A DNA stretch of 35,669 nt from positions 1-35,669 of the forward strand of contig DATGKW010000048.1 of the NCBI GenBank assembly GCA_035294465.1, in the 5' to 3' direction. A model generated the notes under the pieces. It was not told the DNA's origin. It worked only from the letters and a program-made list of their open reading frames with translations, and did not search any database. Origin of the DNA: Paraktedonobacter sp035294465. GTDB taxonomy: Bacteria; Chloroflexota; Ktedonobacteria; Ktedonobacterales; Ktedonobacteraceae. Positions within the stretch are counted from its first letter, which is position 1. Each line of letters opens with the position of its first letter. Position numbers and translations under genes: made by a program. Shown here in pieces: positions 7,723-15,456 of this stretch.

Positions 7723-10091
7723 TGGCAACTGAAGCCAGGCATGTTCATGGATTGGGCGAGGCATATAAACGTAAAGAAGACGCTCGTTTCATTCGTGGGC
7801 AGGGCAATTACGTTGACGACGTACACCTGCCGGGGATGCTCTACGGAGACATCGTGCGCAGCCCCTATGCCCACGCGCTGATCAAACATATCGATATCAG
7901 CGAGGCGCTCAAGGTACCCGGCGTTCTGGCCGTAATCACCGGCAAAGACCTGGACGCGGCGGGTCTGGCCTGGATGCCCACGCTCTCGAACGACACCGAG
8001 GCAGTGCTGGCACTGGATCGCGTACATTACCAGATGCAGGAAGTGGCCTTTGTCGTAGCCACCAGCCGCTACGCAGCAGCCGATGGTGTGGCGGCTGTCG
8101 AGGTCGATTACGAACCTCTGCCGGTGCTCGTAAACCCCAAGAAAGCGCTTGATCCAGACGCGCCTTTGCTGCGCCCCGACAAGAAGGATCGCCAACCAAC
8201 CAACCACATTTATCACTGGGAAACCGGCGACCGGGCGGGCACCGACGCAGCCTTTGCCGAGGCCGAGGCCAACGGGATCGTAGTCAGTCAGGATATGTAC
8301 GTCCCGCGTATCCATCCCGCTCCCATCGAGACCTGCGGTTGTGTGGCTGACTATCACGCTGCCACCGGCAAGCTGACCGTCTGGATGACCTCGCAGGCAC
8401 CCCACGCACATCGCACGCTCTTCGCTATTGTTGCAGGTTTGCCGGAGCACCGCATTCGCATCATCTCGCCCGACGTTGGCGGTGGCTTTGGCAACAAAGT
8501 GCCTATCTATCCCGGCTATGTCTGCGCTGTTGTGGCCTCGATTACTACAGGCAAGCCCGTCAAATGGATCGAGGACCGTACCGAGAACCTGAGCAGCACC
8601 GGCTTTGGACGTGATTACCACATTCACGCCGAAATTGCCAGCGACAAAGATGGCAATGTCAAGGCACTGCGCGTTCACACCCTGGCCGATCACGGAGCTT
8701 TCGATGCTGCCGCTCAGCCAACTAAATTCCCAGCTGGTCTGTTCCACATCTGCACTGGCTCCTACGATTTCAAGAAAGCCTTTGTGGAAGTGGACGCGGT
8801 ACACACCAACAAAGCGCCTGGTGGCATTGCCTATCGCTGCTCCTTCCGTGTCACCGAAGCCTCTTACCTGATCGAGCGCACAATGGACACGCTGGCGCAC
8901 AGGCTGGGCAAGGACCCGGCAGAACTGCGCATGCAGAACTTCATCAAGCCAGAAGCCTTTCCCTATCGATCCGCGCTCGACTGGACCTATGATAGCGGCA
9001 ACTACGAAGCGGCACTCAAGCTGGCGATGAAGAATGTCGATTACGAGGGCCTGCGCCGCGAGCAAGCAGAGAAGCGGGTACGTGGCGAACTGATGGGCAT
9101 CGGTATCTCCTCGTTTACCGAGATCGTCGGCGCGGGACCCGGCAAGCACTTCGACATCGCGGGCATCCAGATGTTCGATAGCTGCGAGGTGCGCGTTCAC
9201 CCGACTGGCAAGGTCCTGGCGCGCATCGGCGTGCAGACTCAGGGCCAGGGGCACGAAACCACTTTCGCTCAGATCATCGCCGCCGAGCTGGGTATGTCGC
9301 CCGACGATGTAGATGTCGAGCATGGCGATACCGATACCGCGCCGTATGGCCTCGGTACCTACGCCAGCCGCAGCACACCTGTAGCAGGAGCCGCTACCGC
9401 CCTGGCAGCCCGTAAGGTGCGCGACAAGGCCAAGAAGATTGCCTCTTACCTGCTAGAAGTTGGCGAGGAGGATCTTGAATGGGAGCCGGGCCGCTTCTAC
9501 GTCAAAGGCTCGCCGGACAAGGGCAAGACTATCCAGGAACTGGCCTTCGCTGCTTACACCAACTGCCCGCCATACCTGGAGCCGGGCCTGGAGGCCGTGA
9601 ACTACTACGATCCGCCCAATCTCACGTATCCCTTTGGCAGCTACATCTGCATCGTCGACATCGACCGTGGCACCGGGCAGGTTCACATTCGCCGCTTCAT
9701 GGCCGTGGACGACTGCGGCACCATCATCAATCCGATGGTCGTCGAAGGGCAGATCCACGGTGGCCTGACGCAGGGACTGGCCCCGGCGATGTACGAAGAA
9801 CTGGCCTACGACGAGAACGGCAATGTGCTCAGCGGCTCCTTCCAGGACTACCTGATCCCTACCTCGATGGAGACGCCCAGCTGGGAGCTTGATCGCACCA
9901 TCACGCCCTCACCGCACCATCCAATCGGAGCCAAGGGGGTCGGCGAATCGCCCACCGTCGGTGCGCCGCAGGGCATCGTCAACGCCGTTGTCGATGCCCT
10001 GGCCCATACCGGTGTGCGCCACATTGACATGCCTCTGACACCCTGGAAGGTCTGGCAGGTGCTCAAAGAGAAAGGGCTGGCAACCGATTAG
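7722..10091 (+). CDS. coxL: Form I carbon monoxide dehydrogenase large (Mo-Cu) subunit
   Basis: The 789-residue protein is full length for CoxL. The active-site loop reads AYRCSFR at 370-376 with Cys373, the residue that carries the copper in form I enzymes. Form II homologues read AYRGAGR there. Other conserved stretches are GGGFGNKV (253-260), GQGHETTFAQIIA, PYGLGTYASRSTP, and GVGESPTVG with the catalytic-base Glu742. It binds molybdopterin cytosine dinucleotide and oxidises CO with water to CO2, feeding two electrons through CoxS and CoxM. GGAGGTGA lies directly before the ATG. Form I enzymes are the ones experimentally tied to aerobic CO oxidation, so the operon probably serves energy conservation during starvation. 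Confidence 0.97.
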   Translation: MATEARHVHGLGEAYKRKEDARFIRGQGNYVDDVHLPGMLYGDIVRSPYAHALIKHIDISEALKVPGVLAVITGKDLDAAGLAWMPTLSNDTEAVLALDRVHYQMQEVAFVVATSRYAAADGVAAVEVDYEPLPVLVNPKKALDPDAPLLRPDKKDRQPTNHIYHWETGDRAGTDAAFAEAEANGIVVSQDMYVPRIHPAPIETCGCVADYHAATGKLTVWMTSQAPHAHRTLFAIVAGLPEHRIRIISPDVGGGFGNKVPIYPGYVCAVVASITTGKPVKWIEDRTENLSSTGFGRDYHIHAEIASDKDGNVKALRVHTLADHGAFDAAAQPTKFPAGLFHICTGSYDFKKAFVEVDAVHTNKAPGGIAYRCSFRVTEASYLIERTMDTLAHRLGKDPAELRMQNFIKPEAFPYRSALDWTYDSGNYEAALKLAMKNVDYEGLRREQAEKRVRGELMGIGISSFTEIVGAGPGKHFDIAGIQMFDSCEVRVHPTGKVLARIGVQTQGQGHETTFAQIIAAELGMSPDDVDVEHGDTDTAPYGLGTYASRSTPVAGAATALAARKVRDKAKKIASYLLEVGEEDLEWEPGRFYVKGSPDKGKTIQELAFAAYTNCPPYLEPGLEAVNYYDPPNLTYPFGSYICIVDIDRGTGQVHIRRFMAVDDCGTIINPMVVEGQIHGGLTQGLAPAMYEELAYDENGNVLSGSFQDYLIPTSMETPSWELDRTITPSPHHPIGAKGVGESPTVGAPQGIVNAVVDALAHTGVRHIDMPLTPWKVWQVLKEKGLATD

Positions 10092-10098
10092 TCTTTTT

Positions 10099-10140
10099 GT
10101 ACATGGAGCGACGCTGCTTGCCTCGCGTTGCTCCATGTGC
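10099..10140 (+). other. Long intercistronic hairpin between coxL and the xdhC/coxI-like gene
   Basis: The arms 10099-10114 and 10125-10140 pair over 16 base pairs, including two G-U pairs, around a 10-base loop. The core ACATGGAGC/GCTCCATGT is a perfect nine-base inverted repeat. No U-tract follows, so it is more likely an mRNA-stabilising or processing element than a terminator. It could let coxMSL be made in excess over the maturation factor. Confidence 0.6.
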
Positions 10141-10160
10141 AAAGGTTCCTGGAGGATCTC

Positions 10161-11141
10161 ATGTCTCGATCCCTGTTAGAGGTGGCCTATCAATTGACGC
10201 AGGCGAACAGGCCGTTTGTGCTGGCAACCGTTGTGTGGTGCGAGCGACCAACCTCTGCGAAGCCGGGCGCGCAGGCAATTATCCAGGAGGATGGGCAGAT
10301 GATCGGCTGGGTGGGCGGCAATTGTACGCAGCCTATCGTGCTGCGCGAGGCTAAGCGTATTCTGCGTGAAGGCGGCGAGCCCTATCTGCTGCGCCTGGGC
10401 ACGCCAGAAAAAGCCGAGACGCGGGATATGAGCAGCGTGCGCACCTTTCCCATGACCTGCGCCAGCGGGGGAGCGTTAGATATTTATATGGAGCCGCATT
10501 TACCGCAATTACAACTTTTGTTGATTGGTGACTCGCCCATCATTGCTGCACTCCAACGTCTGGCTCCTGTGCTTGATTTCCGCGTGACGCTGGCCAATGA
10601 CACCAATCTCAAACAGGTGTCAATCGACGAACGCACGTACATCGTGATCGCCACGCACGGGCAGTACGATGAAAACGTCCTTGAACAGGTGCTGGTCAGT
10701 TCCGCTGCCTACATCGGCATGGTCAGCAGCATGCGCCGGGCCGAAGCCTGCCGGGCCTATCTGCGCGAAGCTGGTATGAGCGAGCAGTATATTGCGCGTC
10801 TTAAGGCTCCCGCCGGCCTGGACATCGGCGCGCGCACCCCCGAAGAGATCGCGGCCAGCATCCTCGTCGAACTGGTCCAGGTTCGCCGCCACCCGGCGCG
10901 GTATGACGCGAGCAAGGAGAGCGCAGTTGAGCCGGCAAGTATTCCAGAAGGAAACACGCCAGCTATTGTGCAAGATGCAGAAGCCACCGCCATCGATCCT
11001 GTCTGCGGCATGACCGTCGAAATCGCGGGCGCGCGCCACACCAGTACCCATGCCGGGCACGTCTTCTACTTTTGCTGCCCCGCCTGCAAACGCGAATTCG
11101 AGCGCGCACCGGAAAAGTTTCTAGTTGGCAATGGCAAGTAA
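10161..11141 (+). CDS. XdhC/CoxI-family maturation factor with C-terminal YHS metal-binding domain
   Basis: ATG 10161 is preceded by GGAGGA at 10151-10156, so the longer in-frame start at 10128 is rejected. Residues ~5-110 form the XdhC_CoxI domain (VGGNCTQPIVLREAKRIL, where related proteins have a GG-C motif). Residues ~116-240 form the XdhC Rossmann domain (YIVIATHGQYD, AAYIGMVSSMRRA, GLDIGARTPEEIAASI). After a linker, residues 278-322 are a YHS domain: DPVCGM with Cys282, then YFCCPACKREF with Cys305, Cys306 and Cys309. XdhC/CoxI proteins handle or sulfurate the molybdenum cofactor for insertion. YHS domains bind metals in copper and heavy-metal proteins. It sits 69 bp after coxL in the same direction, so a role in finishing the Mo-Cu centre is likely but inferred. 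Confidence 0.88.
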   Translation: MSRSLLEVAYQLTQANRPFVLATVVWCERPTSAKPGAQAIIQEDGQMIGWVGGNCTQPIVLREAKRILREGGEPYLLRLGTPEKAETRDMSSVRTFPMTCASGGALDIYMEPHLPQLQLLLIGDSPIIAALQRLAPVLDFRVTLANDTNLKQVSIDERTYIVIATHGQYDENVLEQVLVSSAAYIGMVSSMRRAEACRAYLREAGMSEQYIARLKAPAGLDIGARTPEEIAASILVELVQVRRHPARYDASKESAVEPASIPEGNTPAIVQDAEATAIDPVCGMTVEIAGARHTSTHAGHVFYFCCPACKREFERAPEKFLVGNGK

Positions 11142-11167
11142 GAAAGTCTGTTGCATCGGCCGTACTA

Positions 11168-11419
11168 CTAACTCTGGCTCGCCCCGGTAGAGGGTCGCGT
11201 AGGATCGGGTGTTGGCACCGGCTGTGTTGGAGGAACGGGCGCTGGTTGTGGCTCTGGAACGGGAATAGGCTGCGGTTGTGGGACAGGGACTGGCTGTGTT
11301 GGTGGAAGCGGCACTGGTTGGGGCTGTGGTTGCGGATCTGGTATTGGCTGTGGCGGCGGCACCGGTTGCGGCGGCGTAGGAGGTATTTGCGTATTGGTCA
11401 TCGTGTCTCTTCTCTGCAT
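11168..11419 (-). CDS. Small polyproline protein with PQP/PVP repeats
   Basis: The product of about 83 residues is mostly proline, glutamine and valine (PQPQPQPVPLPPTQPVPV and similar) after a short MQRRDTMTNT head. ATG 11419 is chosen because GAGGAAGGA is well placed upstream; ATG 11401 is the alternative. There is no signal peptide, membrane segment or cysteine. Such sequence would form a rigid polyproline II rod, but no function can be assigned. Translation of the opposite strand gives an implausible Trp/Arg-rich product, which favours this strand. It converges on the XdhC gene, with 26 bp between the stops. Low complexity limits confidence. Confidence 0.5.
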   Translation of the reverse strand: MQRRDTMTNTQIPPTPPQPVPPPQPIPDPQPQPQPVPLPPTQPVPVPQPQPIPVPEPQPAPVPPTQPVPTPDPTRPSTGASQS

Positions 11420-11566
11420 TGAACCATCCTTCCTCTTCAAACGCGTTCTTTCATGTGAGAGAAGTGCCCTCTGAGGGCCTTCCTTTTGTTACACGTTTGG
11501 CGATCAGTAAAGGCGTCTGATTCCCTGAGACGGAGGTCACTGCTCTTTCCTCTTTGGCTGGTCAGT

Positions 11567-11575
11567 TGGTATAAT
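11567..11575 (+). promoter_or_regulatory. Extended -10 promoter of the gene at 11618
   Basis: TGGTATAAT (11567-11575) is a perfect extended -10 with a consensus hexamer. The expected start of transcription near 11582 leaves a leader of about 35 bases containing the GGAG ribosome site. No good -35 was found at 16-18 bp. Confidence 0.55.
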
Positions 11576-11617
11576 AAATGCCAGAATTACATTCAAGCCC
11601 ACTCTGGAGCAAGCACT

Positions 11618-12391
11618 ATGACGAGGAATAAGAACCAGCCTTTGAACGAGGGAGAACATTCCCGGTATGAGGGTGAACGTGTGCGACTGAGAGAGGATTT
11701 TTTGCTCTTCGACACCAGCCGAAAGTATACCCACATCCGTTACTCAGACGATGGACTTTTCGTGGGCTTGCGATCCAGCATCCGCCTGGAAACGGGCTTG
11801 CTTGGAAATCTCGCTCTGTCGAGTGTAGCTGCACCTTACGCGAAGGAACGTTCTGTAGTGCTTACCCCATTTGACCGCGAGCAGGGCTATCCGCTCGACA
11901 TAGATGACCTTTTTGTGCAGCGTCGGATAGCAAAAGTTCACAGGGTGAAACGCGAGCATGCTGGAACTATTCAGGGCCTTTCCCTCTTCGTCTTTGGAGG
12001 GTATGAGGATGAAGCAGATAACACCTTGCTCCAGGCCATTTTGCACGGGGACCTTCAGAAGCAGGAGGGTACACTGGCCGAGCAGTTGCATCGCCTGTTT
12101 CTGACCCTGAAATTTCCAGGGGGTGCCTCTTTTACGGCTCAAGCACAACTGAATACCCAGCATCCATATTTGCTATTCCGTACATTCTTTCCTTCTGATA
12201 CCGGACCATTGCCCCGCGTAGGTAACCTCGCATCTCCTTCTCAAATCTCATCTGAACCTCATTCTATTAGGGGCGTGTCCCAGGGACAGGGATCGGATCG
12301 GACCGAGGGATTTGAGCTGCTGGCCCCATTTGACCTGGCTAAGCTCCAGACGATCCGCGCGCAGTTCCTTGTCCTGGCCGCTTCAGAGTAA
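11618..12391 (+). CDS. Hypothetical protein, 257 aa
   Basis: ATG 11618 has GGAG at 11606-11609 and follows an extended -10, so the longer in-frame start at 11486, which lies upstream of that promoter, is rejected. The protein is soluble and mixed alpha/beta by composition, with no signal peptide and no cysteine in its body. Recognisable stretches include RYEGERVRLREDFLLFDT, VVLTPFDREQGYPLDIDDLF and a closing FELLAPFDLAKLQTIRAQFLVL. The phrase TPFD/APFD occurs twice about 190 residues apart and may mark a repeated element. I do not recognise a family. It converges on the small membrane protein gene, with four bases between the stop codons. Confidence 0.7.
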   Translation: MTRNKNQPLNEGEHSRYEGERVRLREDFLLFDTSRKYTHIRYSDDGLFVGLRSSIRLETGLLGNLALSSVAAPYAKERSVVLTPFDREQGYPLDIDDLFVQRRIAKVHRVKREHAGTIQGLSLFVFGGYEDEADNTLLQAILHGDLQKQEGTLAEQLHRLFLTLKFPGGASFTAQAQLNTQHPYLLFRTFFPSDTGPLPRVGNLASPSQISSEPHSIRGVSQGQGSDRTEGFELLAPFDLAKLQTIRAQFLVLAASE

Positions 12392-12395
12392 TGGG

Positions 12396-12836
12396 CTATG
12401 ATGCCTTTGCCGGAGCTGCATTTTTCTTTCCCCTTCCCAGGGCCGCGAAGAAGTGAACGACCAGAATCGAAATGACTGCTCCGATAAAGGAGGTGATCAG
12501 CGGGATATGTGTCGTTGGTATCCTGAAGTCTTGATTCCAAGTGAGGGGGACAAAGGTAATGAAGAGCCATATCCCGATCAAAGCAATGAAGAACGCCCCG
12601 ATGAAGCCGCCAGGGGTGGTCTGACGCATGAGCTTCTCGACGATTACCGCCGCGATAACGGAAATGCCGAGTATCAGCAAGAAATCAAGAAAGTCGTAAG
12701 TGATGGTGTACCCGGCAACTGAAATGGTGATGGAAAGCAGATCGGCAAAAGTTCTATTCTTGCCAATGTCAATAGCCAGTGTGAAAAACCCCGAGCCGAT
12801 GTTCATATTTAGAGTGAAAAGGTCTGCGAGGAACAT
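12396..12836 (-). CDS. Small membrane protein, weakly like the GlsB/YeaQ/YmgE family
   Basis: The start at 12836 has AAAGGAGGG six bases upstream; an in-frame ATG at 12890 would add a polar stretch without a better ribosome site. The 146 residues hold about four hydrophobic segments. The second half (GGFIGAFFIALIGIWLFITF, then LITSFIGAVISILVVHFFAAL) has the glycine-rich GGFIGA and IGAVI pattern of transglycosylase-associated GlsB/YeaQ proteins, which are small stress-linked inner-membrane proteins of unknown mechanism. The N-terminal ~60 residues are not part of that family. The tail KKNAAPAKAS is basic and probably cytoplasmic. The resemblance is by eye and weak. Confidence 0.65.
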   Translation of the reverse strand: MFLADLFTLNMNIGSGFFTLAIDIGKNRTFADLLSITISVAGYTITYDFLDFLLILGISVIAAVIVEKLMRQTTPGGFIGAFFIALIGIWLFITFVPLTWNQDFRIPTTHIPLITSFIGAVISILVVHFFAALGRGKKNAAPAKAS

Positions 12837-13052
12837 CCCTAACCCTCCTTTATCTACTTGTTGTTTGCTCACAGCAGCAGCGATCTGCATGTACAGGCAA
12901 GTAGGTAGTATCTAAAGTGGACACTATGTCAGTAAACGGCCTACTTACGAGAAAACGCTCGTTGCAAGAAAGTTAGGTGTGCAGTTGTGCTGAATATTAC
13001 ACGCGGAATGCATGGGATTCGGAGACAATTTGCCGATTTCTTCGCTTTTTTC

Positions 13053-13730
13053 TCACTCTGGAGAGAGTGGAGGTAATGGAGATTGTTCAATAATCTGTAA
13101 AACGCGTTCGACGAGCGTTTCCCTGGGACGGGCCTCGACGACGGGCAGATTGTAGTGATCGGCTTGGCGACGCAACCAGTGTCCATAGAGCCAGCAGGCA
13201 CTGGCAAATGTTTCCTGTTCCTTGATGGAATTTTTGCCGAAACCACGCCCCTGCATGTGTATATTGTTTAGCAGCACCTTCTCGTCGGACTCGATAATGA
13301 AGACGGAGCGTACCTCTGTAGTGACCTGCGCGGGCGTGAAGTGGATGTTGGAGAAATCGCGGCGCGCGGCCAGCGCGGGCAGGATACTATCGCCCTCGAT
13401 GATCACCGGGCCAGCGCTTTGCACGAACACATGATGGGCAATAGCAACCGAGAGCGGGCGCATCATTGCCTTGCCGACGGTAATGAAGCCGTCGCAGAGC
13501 GCCTCTGGCGGTTTTTGCCAGATAGTAGGGTGAGCCAGGAAATAGTGAATGCCAGGCTGCTCTGCTGGCGTGGTTACTTGCTGGATGGCCATGCGAATGT
13601 CGTCTGCCAGCAGGATCGAGCGATTTAGCCTGCGTGCGATAGCCTGTGCTACCATCGTTTTGCCTACACCCGAACTTCCGCCGATCAACAGAACCCGCCA
13701 GTCAGGTAGATCTCTCTGTGGCTGCTGCAT
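13053..13730 (-). CDS. P-loop kinase, 2-phosphoglycerate-kinase-like
   Basis: The 225-residue soluble protein begins with a Walker A motif, GGSSGVGKT (17-25), typical of AAA_33/kinase-type P-loop proteins. ADDIRMAIQQV follows where 2-phosphoglycerate kinases bind substrate, then PVIIEGDSILPAL as the Walker B-like strand. Late basic residues (HMQGRGFGKNSI, HWLRRQADHYNLPVVEARP) fit a nucleotide-kinase lid and C-terminal fold. The archaeal relatives make cyclic 2,3-diphosphoglycerate precursors. In bacteria such proteins are mostly uncharacterised. A TATAAT hexamer on this strand at 13794-13789 could be its -10. It follows the LysM gene in the same direction. Confidence 0.75.
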   Translation of the reverse strand: MQQPQRDLPDWRVLLIGGSSGVGKTMVAQAIARRLNRSILLADDIRMAIQQVTTPAEQPGIHYFLAHPTIWQKPPEALCDGFITVGKAMMRPLSVAIAHHVFVQSAGPVIIEGDSILPALAARRDFSNIHFTPAQVTTEVRSVFIIESDEKVLLNNIHMQGRGFGKNSIKEQETFASACWLYGHWLRRQADHYNLPVVEARPRETLVERVLQIIEQSPLPPLSPE

Positions 13731-13801
13731 AGATGCTCTATCCTTCTCTCTACCAGGTAATCAAAAGTATGGCCAGATACGAGCGCCTATTATAACAGAT
13801 G

Positions 13802-14824
13802 CTAGGCAGGTACGTACAGGCGTTGGGCCTGGTCATAGCGGTAGAGCGGATTGCCGGGGTGATAAACCAGATTGCCATTGCTATTTTCTGTGAGCCAGAG
13901 CAGTACCTGAGTTCCCTCCGGCAGATGCAGATGGTAATTCCAGTGATCCAGGCCGCCCGGGCCGGTGACTGCGTAGAGCCAGGATCCGCCATCATCGTCA
14001 ATAGTATTGGGTGTAAGCTGATCACAGGAAAGCGAGTTGTCATCATGGGTGTCATTGACCTGAAAGTCACAGACAGGGAGCGTTGCGCCATTGAGCGAGG
14101 CTGTGGGATCAGGGTAAGGATACGTCGCGAAACCCGCGATCTTCTTGCGCGGATACATTGCCTGCGCCCAGACCCAGGCTCCAACCGGCACGGGAATGGC
14201 CGTTGTAACCGAGAGCTTAACTTCGACTCCGCTGGTAATGCGTACAGTCAGCAGACAGCCATTTGTACAGTCCACGCCGGGCTGTTTCTGCTGCTGAACG
14301 GGAATGAGCGGAGTTGGAATCGGAGCAGCGGGTGAAAGAGCCGAAACCTTCAACACCAATCCTCCCAGGGCAACGAGCGGATATTGCGGCATCAAGGTTA
14401 CAGTATCGCCCGGCTGTAAATCGTTGCAGTTCTGGCCCATAACCTGATCCAGGGCTGTAACGGTATTGGGCGCGGCCTGGCTAAAAATTTCTCCAGCATC
14501 GCTCATGCGCATATGCGTCGCCAGGATTTCATCGCAGGAGTCCGCTTCCTGCACTGTATAAGTTATAGCGCCGGGCTGAGGCAAAAGCTGGATCATTGGA
14601 GGCATAGGTGTCGGACTTATCTGAGGCGTTGGATTGGCCATAACATAGAAAACGTGCGTTAAATTAGGTAGAAGCCGATGACCCATGCTAGTCCCAAATA
14701 AAAAGGCTGGAATAGCGAAAGCGAGCAAAAAGGGAATAAGCAGAAACAAACGCCAGGGCAGGATTTGCCTGGCTAGCCTGAGATTTTCTGCAAGTGTGCT
14801 TCGTGGACGAACCCGGCGATACAT
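13802..14824 (-). CDS. Membrane-anchored LysM-domain protein
   Basis: The 340-residue protein has a basic N-terminus and one membrane helix at ~24-46 (RLFLLIPFLLAFAIPAFLFG). A Pro/Thr linker (NPTPQISPTPMPP) is followed by a LysM-like unit at ~87-145: ITYTVQEADSCDEILATHMRM, then CNDLQPGDTVTLMP, the usual closing pattern. The C-terminal ~190 residues contain several cysteines (CTNGC, CDFQV, SCDQL) and look extracytoplasmic, with no catalytic motif I recognise. LysM binds peptidoglycan or related glycans, so a cell-surface structural or sensing role is likely. GGAGAAGGA precedes the start. The last domain is unidentified. Confidence 0.75.
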   Translation of the reverse strand: MYRRVRPRSTLAENLRLARQILPWRLFLLIPFLLAFAIPAFLFGTSMGHRLLPNLTHVFYVMANPTPQISPTPMPPMIQLLPQPGAITYTVQEADSCDEILATHMRMSDAGEIFSQAAPNTVTALDQVMGQNCNDLQPGDTVTLMPQYPLVALGGLVLKVSALSPAAPIPTPLIPVQQQKQPGVDCTNGCLLTVRITSGVEVKLSVTTAIPVPVGAWVWAQAMYPRKKIAGFATYPYPDPTASLNGATLPVCDFQVNDTHDDNSLSCDQLTPNTIDDDGGSWLYAVTGPGGLDHWNYHLHLPEGTQVLLWLTENSNGNLVYHPGNPLYRYDQAQRLYVPA

Positions 14825-14942
14825 TGACGATTTTCCTTCTCCCTATGCTTATCCTACAGGCATTATAGCAAAGAAGGTGGGCAAATTACCATCGAGATAG
14901 GCAAATCTGCTTTGCTGTTGTAGAATAGATAGAGCGATAGGA

Positions 14943-14980
14943 GAATAGGGCGGGAAATAGAGCAGATACTCGCCCTATTC
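14943..14980. repeat. Perfect 10-bp inverted repeat in the LysM/receiver intergenic region
   Basis: GAATAGGGCG (14943-14952) and CGCCCTATTC (14971-14980) form a perfect dyad with an 18-base spacer. It lies in the divergent promoter region between the LysM gene and the receiver gene, which suits a regulatory hairpin or a dimer-binding site. Confidence 0.5.
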
Positions 14981-14985
14981 GTGTA

Positions 14986-15021
14986 GTCTGGCAACGTATA
15001 TATGTCTGGTAACGTATATAG
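14986..15021. repeat. Two tandem 18-bp direct repeats upstream of the receiver gene
   Basis: GTCTGGCAACGTATATAT (14986-15003) and GTCTGGTAACGTATATAG (15004-15021) are head-to-tail copies differing at two positions. The 18-bp period is under two helical turns. They end 48 bases before the receiver ATG and include TATATA hexamers, so they could be activator or repressor sites overlapping a promoter. Confidence 0.6.
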
Positions 15022-15069
15022 TGCTAGCGGAGCAGAAAGTAGTTTAACTCAGGGCAGAAGGAAAGTCTC

Positions 15070-15456
15070 ATGGGAATCGCGCCCAGAATTCTGATTGTTG
15101 ATGATAGCCCAACGCTGCGCATGATTATGGCCCGCGCGCTCCAAAAAATCGGCTACCAGGTCTCGCTGGCGTCGAATGGCAACGATGGGCTGGCTAAAGC
15201 ACTCCAGGAGCGTCCCCACTGTGTCATCCTGGATGTCGTTTTGCCCGGCATAAACGGCTTCAGTTTGTGCCGCCACCTGCGTTCACTGGACCCTGAACAT
15301 GATCTGTCAATTATTCTGATTAGCAGCAAGAATCAGCCGATTGACCAGAGCTGGGGATTGCGCCAGGGAGCTGATCGCTATCTCCCCAAGCCCTTCACAG
15401 AAGAGCAATTAATCGAGACCGTCAGAGAGGTTCTGATGGCCAACATCCACCCCTAA
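15070..15456 (+). CDS. Single-domain response regulator (receiver only)
   Basis: The 128-residue protein is a complete receiver domain and nothing else. It has the acidic pair Asp11/Asp12, phospho-acceptor Asp55 in VILDVVLPG, Ser85/86 and Lys107 in YLPKPF. The stand-alone form resembles PilH/PilG- or CheY-like regulators and signals by protein contact, not DNA binding. The ribosome site AGAAGGAAAG is adequate. No kinase gene lies beside it, so its partner is unknown. Its last codon and stop overlap the stop of the convergent DUF402 gene. Confidence 0.92.
   Translation: MGIAPRILIVDDSPTLRMIMARALQKIGYQVSLASNGNDGLAKALQERPHCVILDVVLPGINGFSLCRHLRSLDPEHDLSIILISSKNQPIDQSWGLRQGADRYLPKPFTEEQLIETVREVLMANIHP

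Noticed and set aside
7719..9323. 534-codon open frame on the minus strand opposite coxL
   Set aside because: It mirrors a GC-rich, strongly conserved gene and encodes no recognisable family; coxL on the other strand is certain.
7722..10091. Form II (putative) CO dehydrogenase or other aldehyde-type oxidase
   Set aside because: Form II has AYRGAGR and S-L-M order; this locus has AYRCSFR and M-S-L order.
11072..11422. Plus-strand frame rich in Trp, Arg and Gly
   Set aside because: It is the complement of the PQP-repeat protein; Trp-rich composition of this kind is implausible and it overlaps the xdhC gene.
13789..13817. Full promoter for the P-loop kinase
   Set aside because: TATAAT is present on the minus strand but no acceptable -35 was found, so only the hexamer is mentioned.
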